A DNA stretch of 6,089 nucleotides from Pseudomonadota bacterium (GCA_022573605.1 JACZTQ010000202.1:1-6089), one strand, 5' to 3'. Counted from the stretch's first letter, positions 1-5,126 are shown. The notes: generated by a model from the sequence alone, not told the origin. Numbers and translations are program-made.

Positions 1-323
1 GCCAGGGGCTGAACATCGGCCTGCGCGATGTCGCCGCACTGGCCGAGGTGCTGGTCGAGGCGGCGCGGATCGGCGAGGATACCGGGGCGATCAACGTGCT
101 GGAGCGCTACCAGCGCTGGCGCCGCTTCGACGCCACGTCGCTGGCGCTGGGCATGGACGCGCTGAACCGGCTGTTCATGAGCGACAATCCGGCACTCAGG
201 CTGGCCCGCGACACCGGTCTGGCCGCCGTCAACCGAATGGGCGGCCTGCGCCGCGCCTTCATGCGCGAGGCGGCCGGGGTGGCGGGCGACGTGCCCCGAC
301 TGCTCCGGGGGCAGGCGTTGTGA
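1..323 (+). CDS. UbiH/UbiF/VisC/COQ6-family FAD-dependent hydroxylase, C-terminal part (5' end outside window)
   Basis: The reading frame is open from the left edge (first full codon at position 3) to a TGA at 321-323, giving 106 residues. It begins QGLNIGLRDVAALAEVL, which matches the end of the C-terminal FAD-binding motif of this family (GD...P..GQGLN.G..D...L). The tail contains RYQRWRRFDA, MDALNRLF and the ending DVPRLLRGQAL, typical of ubiquinone-biosynthesis hydroxylases. Family members hydroxylate the benzoquinone ring of ubiquinone precursors with NAD(P)H, FAD and O2, usually at the inner face of the membrane. The N-terminal Rossmann GxGxxG part lies outside the window, so the ring position and exact orthologue (UbiH, UbiF, UbiI or a fused type) cannot be assigned. 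Its stop is 12 nt from the stop of the convergent permease gene, and no separate terminator is visible between them. Confidence 0.9.
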   Translation, partial: QGLNIGLRDVAALAEVLVEAARIGEDTGAINVLERYQRWRRFDATSLALGMDALNRLFMSDNPALRLARDTGLAAVNRMGGLRRAFMREAAGVAGDVPRLLRGQAL

Positions 324-335
324 GGGGCCCCCGCC

Positions 336-1241
336 CTACCCCGCCAGCAGCAGCAGCAGGATCGCGCCGACCACCAGCACGATGCCGGTGACCTCCATGC
401 GGCTGACCCGCTCGCGGAACACCGCCACCGAGACCACGAAAGTGAACACCAGCTCGATCTGGCCCAGCGCCCGGACATAGGCCGCGTTCTGCATGGTGAA
501 GGCGGTGAACCAGCACACCGAACCCAGTGCGCCCGCCACTCCCACCGGCGCCGCCCAGCGCCAGTGGCGCAGGATCCGGGTGATCTCGCCCGGCTCGCGC
601 CAGCAAATCCAGGCCCCCATCATCAGGGTCTGCAAGACCACGGCGATGGCGAAGGTGAAGCCCGCCGCCATGGCGACGTTGTCGTGACCCAACGCCAGCG
701 CGCCGCCGCGGAAGAACACCACCGAGGCGCCGAGGCAGGCGGCGCAGGCGAGCCCGATCAGGGTCGGTTTCTCGGCCAGGCCGGCGAGCAGCGCGCCCAG
801 GGTCAGCCGGGTCCGGTCCAGCGACAGGCAGACCACCCCCGCCGCGCTGACCAGGACGGCCAGCATCGCCGCCAGCCCCAGCCCGTCGCCCAGGATCGCC
901 GCGCCCAACCCGGCGACCATCACCAGCTCCAGCTTCGAGAAGGTGGTGCCGACGGCAAAGCTGCGCAGCGAGAACAGCCACAGCAGCAGCACCGTGAACA
1001 GGATCTGGGTCAGCCCGCCGAGCACGCAGTAGAGCAGGAACAGCCCGTTCGGCGCCGGCCAGGCCAGCCCGCCGATGCCGTGCAGTCCCCAGACATAGAC
1101 CAGCGCGAAGGGCCAGGCGTAGAGGAAGCGGGCATAGGCCGCGCCCCCGGTCGAGAGCCGCCCCTGGAGGTGCTTCTGCAGCGCCGAGCGCAGGTTCTGC
1201 AGGAACGCCGCGGCGATGGTGATCGGAATCCAAAGCTCCAT
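336..1241 (-). CDS. EamA/DMT-superfamily permease (drug/metabolite transporter)
   Basis: This gene encodes a 301-residue, very hydrophobic inner-membrane protein, the usual length for a ten-helix DMT permease built from two EamA repeats. The first repeat runs from about residue 3 to 141 and the second from about 158 to 299. The ends of the two halves resemble each other: TFSKLELVMVAGLGAAILGD (100-119) followed by two helices, and AYVRALGQIELVFTFVVSVA (254-273), then FRERVSRMEV and a final Leu/Val-rich helix. This proline-poor segment with a charged E/R boundary is typical of EamA. The start ATG has a G-rich run (GGGGGG, complement of 1246-1251) four nt upstream, a weak ribosome-binding site. 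The family exports or imports amino acids, nucleotide sugars, purines or drugs, and nothing here reveals the substrate. The upstream gap to the regulator gene is 107 nt, so co-transcription with it is possible but not shown. Confidence 0.9.
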   Translation of the reverse strand: MELWIPITIAAAFLQNLRSALQKHLQGRLSTGGAAYARFLYAWPFALVYVWGLHGIGGLAWPAPNGLFLLYCVLGGLTQILFTVLLLWLFSLRSFAVGTTFSKLELVMVAGLGAAILGDGLGLAAMLAVLVSAAGVVCLSLDRTRLTLGALLAGLAEKPTLIGLACAACLGASVVFFRGGALALGHDNVAMAAGFTFAIAVVLQTLMMGAWICWREPGEITRILRHWRWAAPVGVAGALGSVCWFTAFTMQNAAYVRALGQIELVFTFVVSVAVFRERVSRMEVTGIVLVVGAILLLLLAG

Positions 1242-1322
1242 GACGCCCCCCGATGCGTATCTCGCAGCGGGTCACTTCAAGCGGGTTTCGCGCGCAGGGG
1301 GAAGAGAAAATCAGATTGACAG

Positions 1323-1336
1323 CCCGGAAAACCGGG
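1323..1336 (-). terminator. Short perfect hairpin just after the AraC-family gene (possible terminator)
   Basis: On the minus strand CCCGG-TTTT-CCGGG forms a perfect 5-bp stem with a 4-nt loop, 12 nt beyond the stop codon at 1349-1351. The U-tract expected of an intrinsic terminator is not adjacent; a T-rich stretch (GATTTTCTCTT) follows only about 10 nt later. It is the only clear structure in the 107-nt gap to the permease gene and could reduce read-through. It may also be a chance hairpin. Confidence 0.3.
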
Positions 1337-1348
1337 AATCGCGGCGGT

Positions 1349-2305
1349 TCAGACCTGTGCCGGGGCCGCCGTATCCGGCCGCCTGACCGCGCCCGGCGCA
1401 TAGCCGAACTGGCGCTTGAAGGCGCGGTAGAAGGCGGAAAGCTCGGAGTAGCCGCTCTCGGCCACGATCTCGTCGATCTTGCAGCGGCGGCTGGACAGCC
1501 GGCTGTGCGCGAGATCCATCCGCTTCTGGCGCAACAGGGCCGAGAAGGTGACGCCGTGGCGCTCCATCACCCGCTGGACATAGCGGCGCGACAGCCCGAG
1601 GCTGTGTGACAGCTTTTCGAGGTCGAACCCGGCGTCGCCGATGCGGCGGTCCATCTCGAGACCGATGACGGCGAACATCTCGCGCCGCCAGTCGTCGGCG
1701 GCTTCCGGCCGGTCCCGGCGCGCGATCAGCGAGAACAGGCATTCGGCGACGCTCATCAGCATGTTCCGCTCGAAATCCCCGGCCCGCTCCAGCCCCGACC
1801 CGAGACTGGCGCAGGCGGCGCAAAGCACGCTGTAGAGCCGGTGCGAGCGGAGAAACTCGGGGCGGAAAATCCCGGCGCCAGACGGTCCAGGCGGCATGTC
1901 CTCGGCCGGAAACACCAGCACTACGCCACGGTAATTGCCGCTGGTCCGGAGCAGGTCGAAGGGCTTTCTGGTGTCGATGGCGAACAGGTGACCGGCGCCG
2001 ATGTAGGTCTCGCGGTCCCGGACCCGCAGGCGCCGGTCCCCGGCCATCATGTAGCTCAGGTGGATCTCATCCGAATCGGAGGTTCTGATCTCCCGGACGG
2101 TGCGGCTCGCGGTGTGGCTCGGCGCCTCGATGACGTGACAGCTTCGGGCCTGGCGCCGATAAGACACCACTCTGGCCGGGAACTCCTGCCCGCCCTCGGG
2201 TCTCTGCGGCGTGATCCGGACGACTTGCCGGTTGATCGTCTCGTAGAACAGATCGAACTGCCGGGCCGGCTCGACCGTCGAGGAGTCAAAGATCGTGAGT
2301 GTCAT
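1349..2305 (-). CDS. AraC-family transcriptional regulator (AraC_binding_2/FeaR-type sensor domain)
   Basis: The protein has 318 residues from the ATG at 2303-2305. Residues about 15-185 form an N-terminal cupin-like sensor region of the AraC_binding_2 kind, with IHLSYMMAGDRRLRV and then YIGAGHLFAIDTRKPFDL. Residues about 215-308 form the AraC DNA-binding domain. Its first helix-turn-helix is LEKLSHSLGLSRRYVQRVME (229-248). Its second lies around IDEIVAESGYSELSAFYRAF (277-296), followed by the family signature KRQFGYAPGAVRR (297-309). The start is set by a strong AGGGGGAG Shine-Dalgarno five nt upstream. An in-frame ATG at 2347 lacks one and would read through the repeats described below. The gene is divergent from a porin gene, the usual arrangement for a regulator of that porin. 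FeaR-type relatives activate catabolic genes in response to aromatic or related carbon compounds, but the ligand here is unknown. Confidence 0.93.
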   Translation of the reverse strand: MTLTIFDSSTVEPARQFDLFYETINRQVVRITPQRPEGGQEFPARVVSYRRQARSCHVIEAPSHTASRTVREIRTSDSDEIHLSYMMAGDRRLRVRDRETYIGAGHLFAIDTRKPFDLLRTSGNYRGVVLVFPAEDMPPGPSGAGIFRPEFLRSHRLYSVLCAACASLGSGLERAGDFERNMLMSVAECLFSLIARRDRPEAADDWRREMFAVIGLEMDRRIGDAGFDLEKLSHSLGLSRRYVQRVMERHGVTFSALLRQKRMDLAHSRLSSRRCKIDEIVAESGYSELSAFYRAFKRQFGYAPGAVRRPDTAAPAQV

Positions 2306-2310
2306 CGTAT

Positions 2311-2318
2311 CTCCCCCT
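2311..2318 (-). promoter_or_regulatory. Ribosome-binding site that sets the start of the AraC-family gene
   Basis: The minus strand reads AGGGGGAG, then five nt (ATACG), then ATG at 2305-2303. This is the best Shine-Dalgarno match upstream of the gene and decides for the 318-residue form over the 14-residue-longer alternative. Confidence 0.7.
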
Positions 2319-2323
2319 GATTT

Positions 2324-2362
2324 CACGCGCTGTTGCCACATCGCCACATGCTGTTGCCGTTA
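2324..2362. promoter_or_regulatory. Candidate AraC-type operator: direct repeat with 21-bp period
   Basis: CACGCGCTGTTGCC starts at 2324 and CACATGCTGTTGCC at 2345. The two copies are identical except for two bases, and GCTGTTGCC is repeated exactly, 21 bp apart (two helical turns). AraC-family dimers typically bind two direct half-sites in the same orientation at about 21 bp, as at araI1-I2. The site starts 18 bp upstream of the regulator's start codon, so it could mediate autoregulation by blocking or positioning polymerase. A role at the porin promoter would need action at a distance of about 100 bp. Binding is inferred, not shown. Confidence 0.5.
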
Positions 2363-2402
2363 CATCAAGATTAGCCAGGGGAGAGGCCGGTGGAACCCGC
2401 TC

Positions 2403-2426
2403 TCACGCGAAGTTTTTCTCTCGTGA
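2403..2426. promoter_or_regulatory. Imperfect inverted repeat TCACG(C/A)GA, possible operator
   Basis: TCACGCGA (2403-2410) and TCTCGTGA (2419-2426) are inverted copies with 7 of 8 positions matching, separated by 8 bp. The dyad sits upstream of the AT-rich promoter core. The right arm runs into CGTGATTG (2422-2429), which recurs exactly at 2459-2466. A dyad of this size suits a dimeric regulator, but no specific protein can be named. Confidence 0.3.
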
Positions 2427-2463
2427 TTGATGTTCAGATCATAGATCCGTGAAGGCTGCGTGA

Positions 2464-2493
2464 TTGTTTTTAATTATAAAATATCTGTATATT
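2464..2493 (+). promoter_or_regulatory. Candidate sigma70-type promoter for the porin gene
   Basis: A weak -35 box, TTGTTT (2464-2469), is followed after 18 bp by TATATT (2488-2493), a 5-of-6 match to the -10 consensus. It lies in the only strongly AT-rich stretch of the window: 2461-2510 has 9 G/C in 50 bases. A start near 2500 would leave a porin leader of roughly 190 nt. A poor -35 fits a promoter that needs an activator such as the divergent AraC-family protein. AT-rich DNA easily gives box-like matches, so confidence is moderate. Confidence 0.4.
2473..2478 (-). promoter_or_regulatory. Possible -10 box for the AraC-family gene
   Basis: The minus strand reads TATAAT exactly at 2478-2473, facing the regulator gene. 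No convincing -35 is seen 16-18 bp further upstream. If used, the transcript would start about 160 nt before the start codon and run through the 21-bp repeats. It overlaps the proposed plus-strand promoter, so the two directions could compete for polymerase. Confidence 0.3.
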
Positions 2494-2560
2494 TCGTTAT
2501 TACCATGTTTACCCGAGGTTAATCACACTCGTCACCTTCGGACAGTCTTTTTGTCGCTTT

Positions 2561-2587
2561 CGGGCAACGACTGCGACACGTTGCCCG
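2561..2587. promoter_or_regulatory. Perfect 9-bp inverted repeat CGGGCAACG / CGTTGCCCG
   Basis: CGGGCAACG (2561-2569) and CGTTGCCCG (2579-2587) are exact reverse complements separated by 9 nt. The arms carry the same GTTGCC core as the 21-bp direct repeat near the regulator gene. As DNA it could be an operator; as RNA it would form a stable hairpin in the porin leader. Which of these applies cannot be decided from the sequence. Confidence 0.45.
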
Positions 2588-2609
2588 CCCTATCCTGAGT
2601 CAGCCGCGG

Positions 2610-2660
2610 GACACCGCCGCCGACGCCATCGTGGCGGGGGTGTCTTTCAACCGGCGGCGG
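2610..2660 (+). promoter_or_regulatory. Porin leader with mutually exclusive hairpins (possible attenuator)
   Basis: GACACCGCCGCC (2610-2621) pairs with GGCGGGGGTGTC (2633-2644) at 11 of 12 positions and is followed by TCTTTC-like sequence. The inner part of the left arm, CCGCCGCCG (2614-2622), pairs perfectly instead with CGGCGGCGG (2652-2660), just upstream of the ribosome-binding site. The two stems cannot coexist, the arrangement seen in attenuators and translational switches. GC-rich triplet runs can produce such pairings by chance, and no known riboswitch class is recognised. Confidence 0.3.
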
Positions 2661-2687
2661 AACATCACCTGGGGATAGTGAGGCAAC

Positions 2688-4019
2688 ATGAAAAACCACA
2701 TCGCGAGCGGGGCGGCGCTGACCGCCATGGCGCTGGTCCTGAGCCTGGCGCCGATGCAGCCGGCCCACGCCGGCGCCATCGAAGACGAACTCCGGCTGAT
2801 GCGCCAGCAGATGGCGGAAATGGCCAAGCGCATGGAGGAACTCGAAGGCCGGCAGGTCGAGACCCAGCAGGAGGTCGAGGAGACCCGCGAGAGCGCGGTG
2901 ATCACCTCGGGCAAGAGCCCGGGCTCGTTCATCCTGCCCGGATCGGGCACCGAGATCGAGATTTCGGGCTACATCAAGGCCGACTTCATCTATGACTTCA
3001 ACGAAGGACAAGGCGATTTGTTCGTCCCCGAGAGTATCTCGACCTCGGGCGGCGGCGACGAAAATCGCTTCCGGGCGCATGCCCGGCAGAGCCGGCTGCG
3101 CATCAAGACCAGCACGCCGACCGCCTGGGGCCCGCTCAAGACCCATTTCGAGGGCGATTTCTTCGGCGGCGGCGGCAACCAGGTGATCTCCAACTCGACC
3201 ACTTTCCGGATTCGCCATGCCTGGGCCACGATCGGCGGCCTCGGGGCGGGCCAGTACTGGAGCAACTTCATGCCGATCGAGAGCTATCCCGGCACCATCG
3301 ACTTCAACGGCCCCGCCGGTCTGACCTTCATCCGGCAGGCGCAGTTGCGCTACACGGCGCCGGTCAACGACAACCTGAGCATCTCGGTCTCGCTGGAGAA
3401 CTCGGAGTTCAGTGGGCGCAATGCGGGCGGCCTCTTCTCCGAGAGCACCGGCGGTGGTAACAGTTTCGGCGTCAATGCCGGCCTCGACCAGGCGCCCGAT
3501 TTCACCGCGGCGGCGATCTACCGGGACGATTGGGGGCTGGTGAAACTGGCCGGGCTGGGCCGCTATCTCGGTTCGCCGAACGATCAGGGTGACGGCGAGA
3601 TCGCCTGGGGCGTCAGCATCTCGGGCAACGCCAAGCTGTGGCCGGGCGGCAAGGTCATGGGCGCGTTCCTTTATGGCGATGGCGTCGGGCGCTACCTGGT
3701 CAACGGAGTCGGCCAGGACGCCTTCGTCGATGCGAGCGGCGATGTCCACGCCATCGAAGCCTTTGGCGGCGCCATTCAGGTCCGCCAGCAACTGACCGAC
3801 ACCTTCGCCGTCGCCATCGCCTACGGCCGCGCCGAGTTCAACGACAGCCGGGTGGGAAGCGATCTCGACACCGTCCAGACCATCCACGGATCGCTGTTCT
3901 GGTCGCCGGTCGAACGCCTGACCTTCGGGGCCGAGGTGATCTGGGGCAGCCGCGAGGATGCCAACGGCTCCGACGACGACGCGATCCGCCTGCAAACCTC
4001 GGTGCAGGTGAACTTCTGA
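2688..4019 (+). CDS. DcaP-like trimeric outer-membrane porin
   Basis: This gene encodes a 443-residue protein. Residues 1-28 are a classical signal peptide: K3 and H4, a hydrophobic core LTAMALVLSL, and AHA before G29. Residues about 30-68 form a charged coiled coil (IEDELRLMRQQMAEMAKRMEELE and onward), as at the N-terminus of DcaP-type porins. A beta-barrel region follows, from GSFILPGSGTEIEISGYIKA to the end. It has alternating hydrophobic strands, Gly/Asp/Asn-rich turns, and the conserved-looking stretch FRIRHAWATIGGLGAGQYWSNF. The last residue is Phe (SVQVNF), the beta-signal used by the BAM complex. DcaP-family porins pass dicarboxylic acids and other anions across the outer membrane; the substrate here is not known. 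The Shine-Dalgarno AGTGAGG is four nt before the ATG. The divergent AraC-family regulator is the likely controller. Confidence 0.9.
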   Translation: MKNHIASGAALTAMALVLSLAPMQPAHAGAIEDELRLMRQQMAEMAKRMEELEGRQVETQQEVEETRESAVITSGKSPGSFILPGSGTEIEISGYIKADFIYDFNEGQGDLFVPESISTSGGGDENRFRAHARQSRLRIKTSTPTAWGPLKTHFEGDFFGGGGNQVISNSTTFRIRHAWATIGGLGAGQYWSNFMPIESYPGTIDFNGPAGLTFIRQAQLRYTAPVNDNLSISVSLENSEFSGRNAGGLFSESTGGGNSFGVNAGLDQAPDFTAAAIYRDDWGLVKLAGLGRYLGSPNDQGDGEIAWGVSISGNAKLWPGGKVMGAFLYGDGVGRYLVNGVGQDAFVDASGDVHAIEAFGGAIQVRQQLTDTFAVAIAYGRAEFNDSRVGSDLDTVQTIHGSLFWSPVERLTFGAEVIWGSREDANGSDDDAIRLQTSVQVNF

Positions 4020-4049
4020 GCGGGGGCGCCGGGCAGACCGGAGCAGACC

Positions 4050-4077
4050 GGGCCGGCCCTACCCTCGGGGCCGGCCC
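4050..4077 (+). terminator. G/C hairpin downstream of the porin gene (likely 3' end structure)
   Basis: GGGCCGGCCC occurs at 4050-4059 and again at 4068-4077. The word is its own reverse complement, so the copies pair as a perfect 10-bp stem with an 8-nt loop, 30 nt after the porin stop. No T-run follows, so it is not a standard intrinsic terminator, but such stems often end or protect transcripts in GC-rich genomes. Just before it, GCAGACCG is repeated at a 10-nt interval (4033 and 4043). Confidence 0.45.
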
Positions 4078-4096
4078 ACACCATGCCAACGCCCCT

Positions 4097-4112
4097 CGAT
4101 CGGAACCGATCG
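4097..4112. repeat. Short perfect palindrome CGATCGG-AA-CCGATCG
   Basis: The two 7-bp arms are exact reverse complements separated by AA. The loop is too short for a stable RNA hairpin, so if functional it would act as a DNA dyad. It lies in the gene-free convergent spacer 4020-4362. Confidence 0.4.
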
Positions 4113-4144
4113 GCGAAACCCTGGCGCCGCCCCCGCCGATTTCG

Positions 4145-4178
4145 CCCCCCACTCCCCCTGGGAGGGGGGTCGGGGGGG
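4145..4178. repeat. C-run/G-run hairpin in the convergent spacer
   Basis: CCCCCT (4154-4159) pairs with AGGGGG (4163-4168) around a GGG loop. Outside a 3-nt mismatch, CCCCCC (4145-4150) pairs with the G-run 4172-4178. The result is an interrupted hairpin of pure C and G tracts. It could act as a bidirectional 3'-end structure for the convergent genes or be a dispersed intergenic repeat. The G-runs could also form a G-quadruplex. Confidence 0.5.
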
Positions 4179-4211
4179 AGGCTGCGACGGCGCCGCCGGG
4201 CGCGGCGCGGC

Positions 4212-4343
4212 CGCTTCATACCAGCTTGCATCGACCGGAACCCATAGCCCATGCCCCGGCCCCCGAGCCGGGGCCTCGATCGGCAGGGTGCGTGTGACCC
4301 GTCGAGATCCCGGCTCGGGGGCCGGGACATCGGGGTATGAGCG
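4212..4343. repeat. Palindromic MITE/REP-like intergenic element
   Basis: The core arms 4251-4272 and 4309-4330 are inverted copies matching at 21 of 22 positions (ATG, C or T, then CCCGG...GAGCCGGG). Inside them CTCGA (4275-4279) pairs with TCGAG (4302-4306) and GGGT (4286-4289) with ACCC (4297-4300), so almost the whole 80 nt folds into one imperfect hairpin. Further out, CGCTTCATACC (4212-4222) is mirrored by GGTATGAGCG (4334-4343) with a single extra base, as terminal inverted repeats would be. There is no coding capacity. It sits 20 bp beyond the stop of the CBS-domain gene and may also terminate that operon. Membership of a dispersed family is inferred from form only. Confidence 0.55.
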
Positions 4344-4362
4344 CCGTCAATGGAATTCGGTA

Positions 4363-4773
4363 TCAGTCCTTCGGCTCGGTCCGGCCGGCGTAGCCGACCA
4401 CCATGTCGCGCAGGGTCACCAGGCCGACCAGCTGGTCGTCCCTGGTCACCAGCGCCCGGTTGATGCCGAACCGCGCCAGCAGCCGGATGGCGTATTTCAC
4501 GTTCATCCCGGCGGTCACCGTCAGCGCCGGCTTGGCCATCACCTCGTAGACGCTGGTGCGGGCCGCCGAGCGGCTGGCGCCGACCACCTTCGAGGCGATG
4601 TCGCGCACCGTGACCACGCCGTGTTCGTCGCCGGGGTGGCGCCGCTCGATCACCAGCGAGCTGACCCCGAGGCGGTTCATCTCGCCGATCGCGTCCCGCA
4701 CGCTGGCGAGGCCGTCGATGGTATGGAGCGTCGTCTGCATGACGTCCTCGACCTTGACCACCGGGTCCGGCAT
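4363..4773 (-). CDS. Two-CBS-domain protein (putative nucleotide-sensing regulator)
   Basis: This gene encodes a small soluble protein of 136 residues made almost entirely of a CBS pair. CBS1 spans about residues 8-62 and CBS2 about 75-129. Each repeat carries the ribose-phosphate-contacting motif G-h-h-T-x-x-D: GVVTVRD (52-58) and GLVTLRD (117-123). The short cores VEDVM and VYEVM open the two repeats. Such CBS pairs form dimers that bind AMP, ADP, ATP, SAM or cyclic dinucleotides and gate enzymes, channels or transporters. The start ATG shares one base with the stop of the preceding PII-like gene (TGATG), and a strong GAGGAGG lies seven nt upstream, so translation is coupled. It is the last gene of the operon, followed by a palindromic element. 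A function in controlling the two DUF1538 membrane proteins is inferred from the context. Confidence 0.88.
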   Translation of the reverse strand: MPDPVVKVEDVMQTTLHTIDGLASVRDAIGEMNRLGVSSLVIERRHPGDEHGVVTVRDIASKVVGASRSAARTSVYEVMAKPALTVTAGMNVKYAIRLLARFGINRALVTRDDQLVGLVTLRDMVVGYAGRTEPKD

Positions 4774-5126
4774 CACAGTTCCTCCTCGCCGATTTCCTGT
4801 TCGATGGTTTCGATCTGGGCCCGCAGCCCGATCGCGTCCTCGATGTCGATCTGGAAGGCGACCCCGGCGCCCGGGTCGGTGTCGAAGCGGCAGGCGGCGC
4901 CGATCGCCTCGAGGATCTGCCGGCTCAGGTGTTCCTCGACCAGCAGCAGGTGCACGTCGCGCTGGCCGGCGACGGTAAGCCCGAGGAAGGTCTTGGTGGG
5001 CTTCAGGCCCTCGCCCCGGGCATTGGTGATCACGGTGCAGCCGGTCGCCCCGTGGGCCCGGGCGGTCTCGATCACCCGTTGCGACAGGTCGTCGTCGGTC
5101 ATCACCACGAGCAGCTTGAACTTCAT
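4773..5126 (-). CDS. PII-like signalling protein (P-II family regulator, non-canonical)
   Basis: The protein has 117 residues, close to GlnB/GlnK size (about 112). It starts MKFKLLVVMTDDD and shows the beta-alpha-beta, beta-alpha-beta pattern of the PII fold: helix 12-25, strand CTVITNARGEG (30-40), a loop, strand DVHLLLVEE (57-65), helix HLSRQILEAIG (66-76). Where GlnB has a long T-loop with the uridylylated tyrosine, this protein has only about 16 residues (41-56, LKPTKTFLGLTVAGQR) and no tyrosine at all. The canonical B-loop (TGxxGDGKIF) is replaced by DPGAGVAFQIDIEDAIGL (84-101), so standard nitrogen signalling is unlikely. The start overlaps the stop of the upstream membrane gene (ATGA), with GAGGGAGG eight nt before it. 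The role is probably binding a small ligand and acting on the neighbouring membrane proteins, as SbtB does with SbtA or GlnK with AmtB; this is inference. Confidence 0.85.
   Translation of the reverse strand: MKFKLLVVMTDDDLSQRVIETARAHGATGCTVITNARGEGLKPTKTFLGLTVAGQRDVHLLLVEEHLSRQILEAIGAACRFDTDPGAGVAFQIDIEDAIGLRAQIETIEQEIGEEEL
4781..4787 (-). promoter_or_regulatory. Ribosome-binding site of the CBS-domain gene
   Basis: The minus strand reads GAGGAGG seven nt before the ATG at 4773-4771. It lies inside the last codons of the PII-like gene (the EEEL tail) and fixes the CBS start at MPDPVVKVEDVM, although the same frame remains open further upstream. Confidence 0.7.

Noticed and set aside
324..335. 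GGGGCCCC palindrome between the convergent stops as a terminator
   Set aside because: It has no loop and no T-run, so it cannot fold into a standard terminator hairpin.
344..360. CAG trinucleotide repeat
   Set aside because: It encodes the Leu-rich last helix of the permease on the minus strand (LLLLLAG), so it is explained by protein composition.
564..1319. 251-codon plus-strand frame over the permease gene
   Set aside because: The product is dominated by Gln, Arg, Gly and Glu with no domain, as expected for the antisense of a leucine-rich membrane gene.
259..1401. 380-codon minus-strand frame over the permease gene
   Set aside because: It is a frame shadow of the EamA gene: the product is an Arg/Gly/Ala-rich low-complexity string, while the chosen frame gives ten clear membrane helices.
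1841..2320. 159-codon plus-strand frame opposite the AraC-family gene
   Set aside because: No recognisable family, and it fully overlaps the sensor domain of a confident regulator gene.
2306..2347. Longer start for the AraC-family protein (ATG at 2347)
   Set aside because: No Shine-Dalgarno is seen before it, whereas AGGGGGAG precedes the ATG at 2305. The extra 14 residues are not like family N-termini.
2532..3995. 487-codon open frame on the minus strand, antisense to the porin gene
   Set aside because: Its product is Ala/Gly/Arg/Asp-rich without a recognisable fold. It mirrors the codon bias of the porin, which itself has a signal peptide, beta-barrel and C-terminal Phe.
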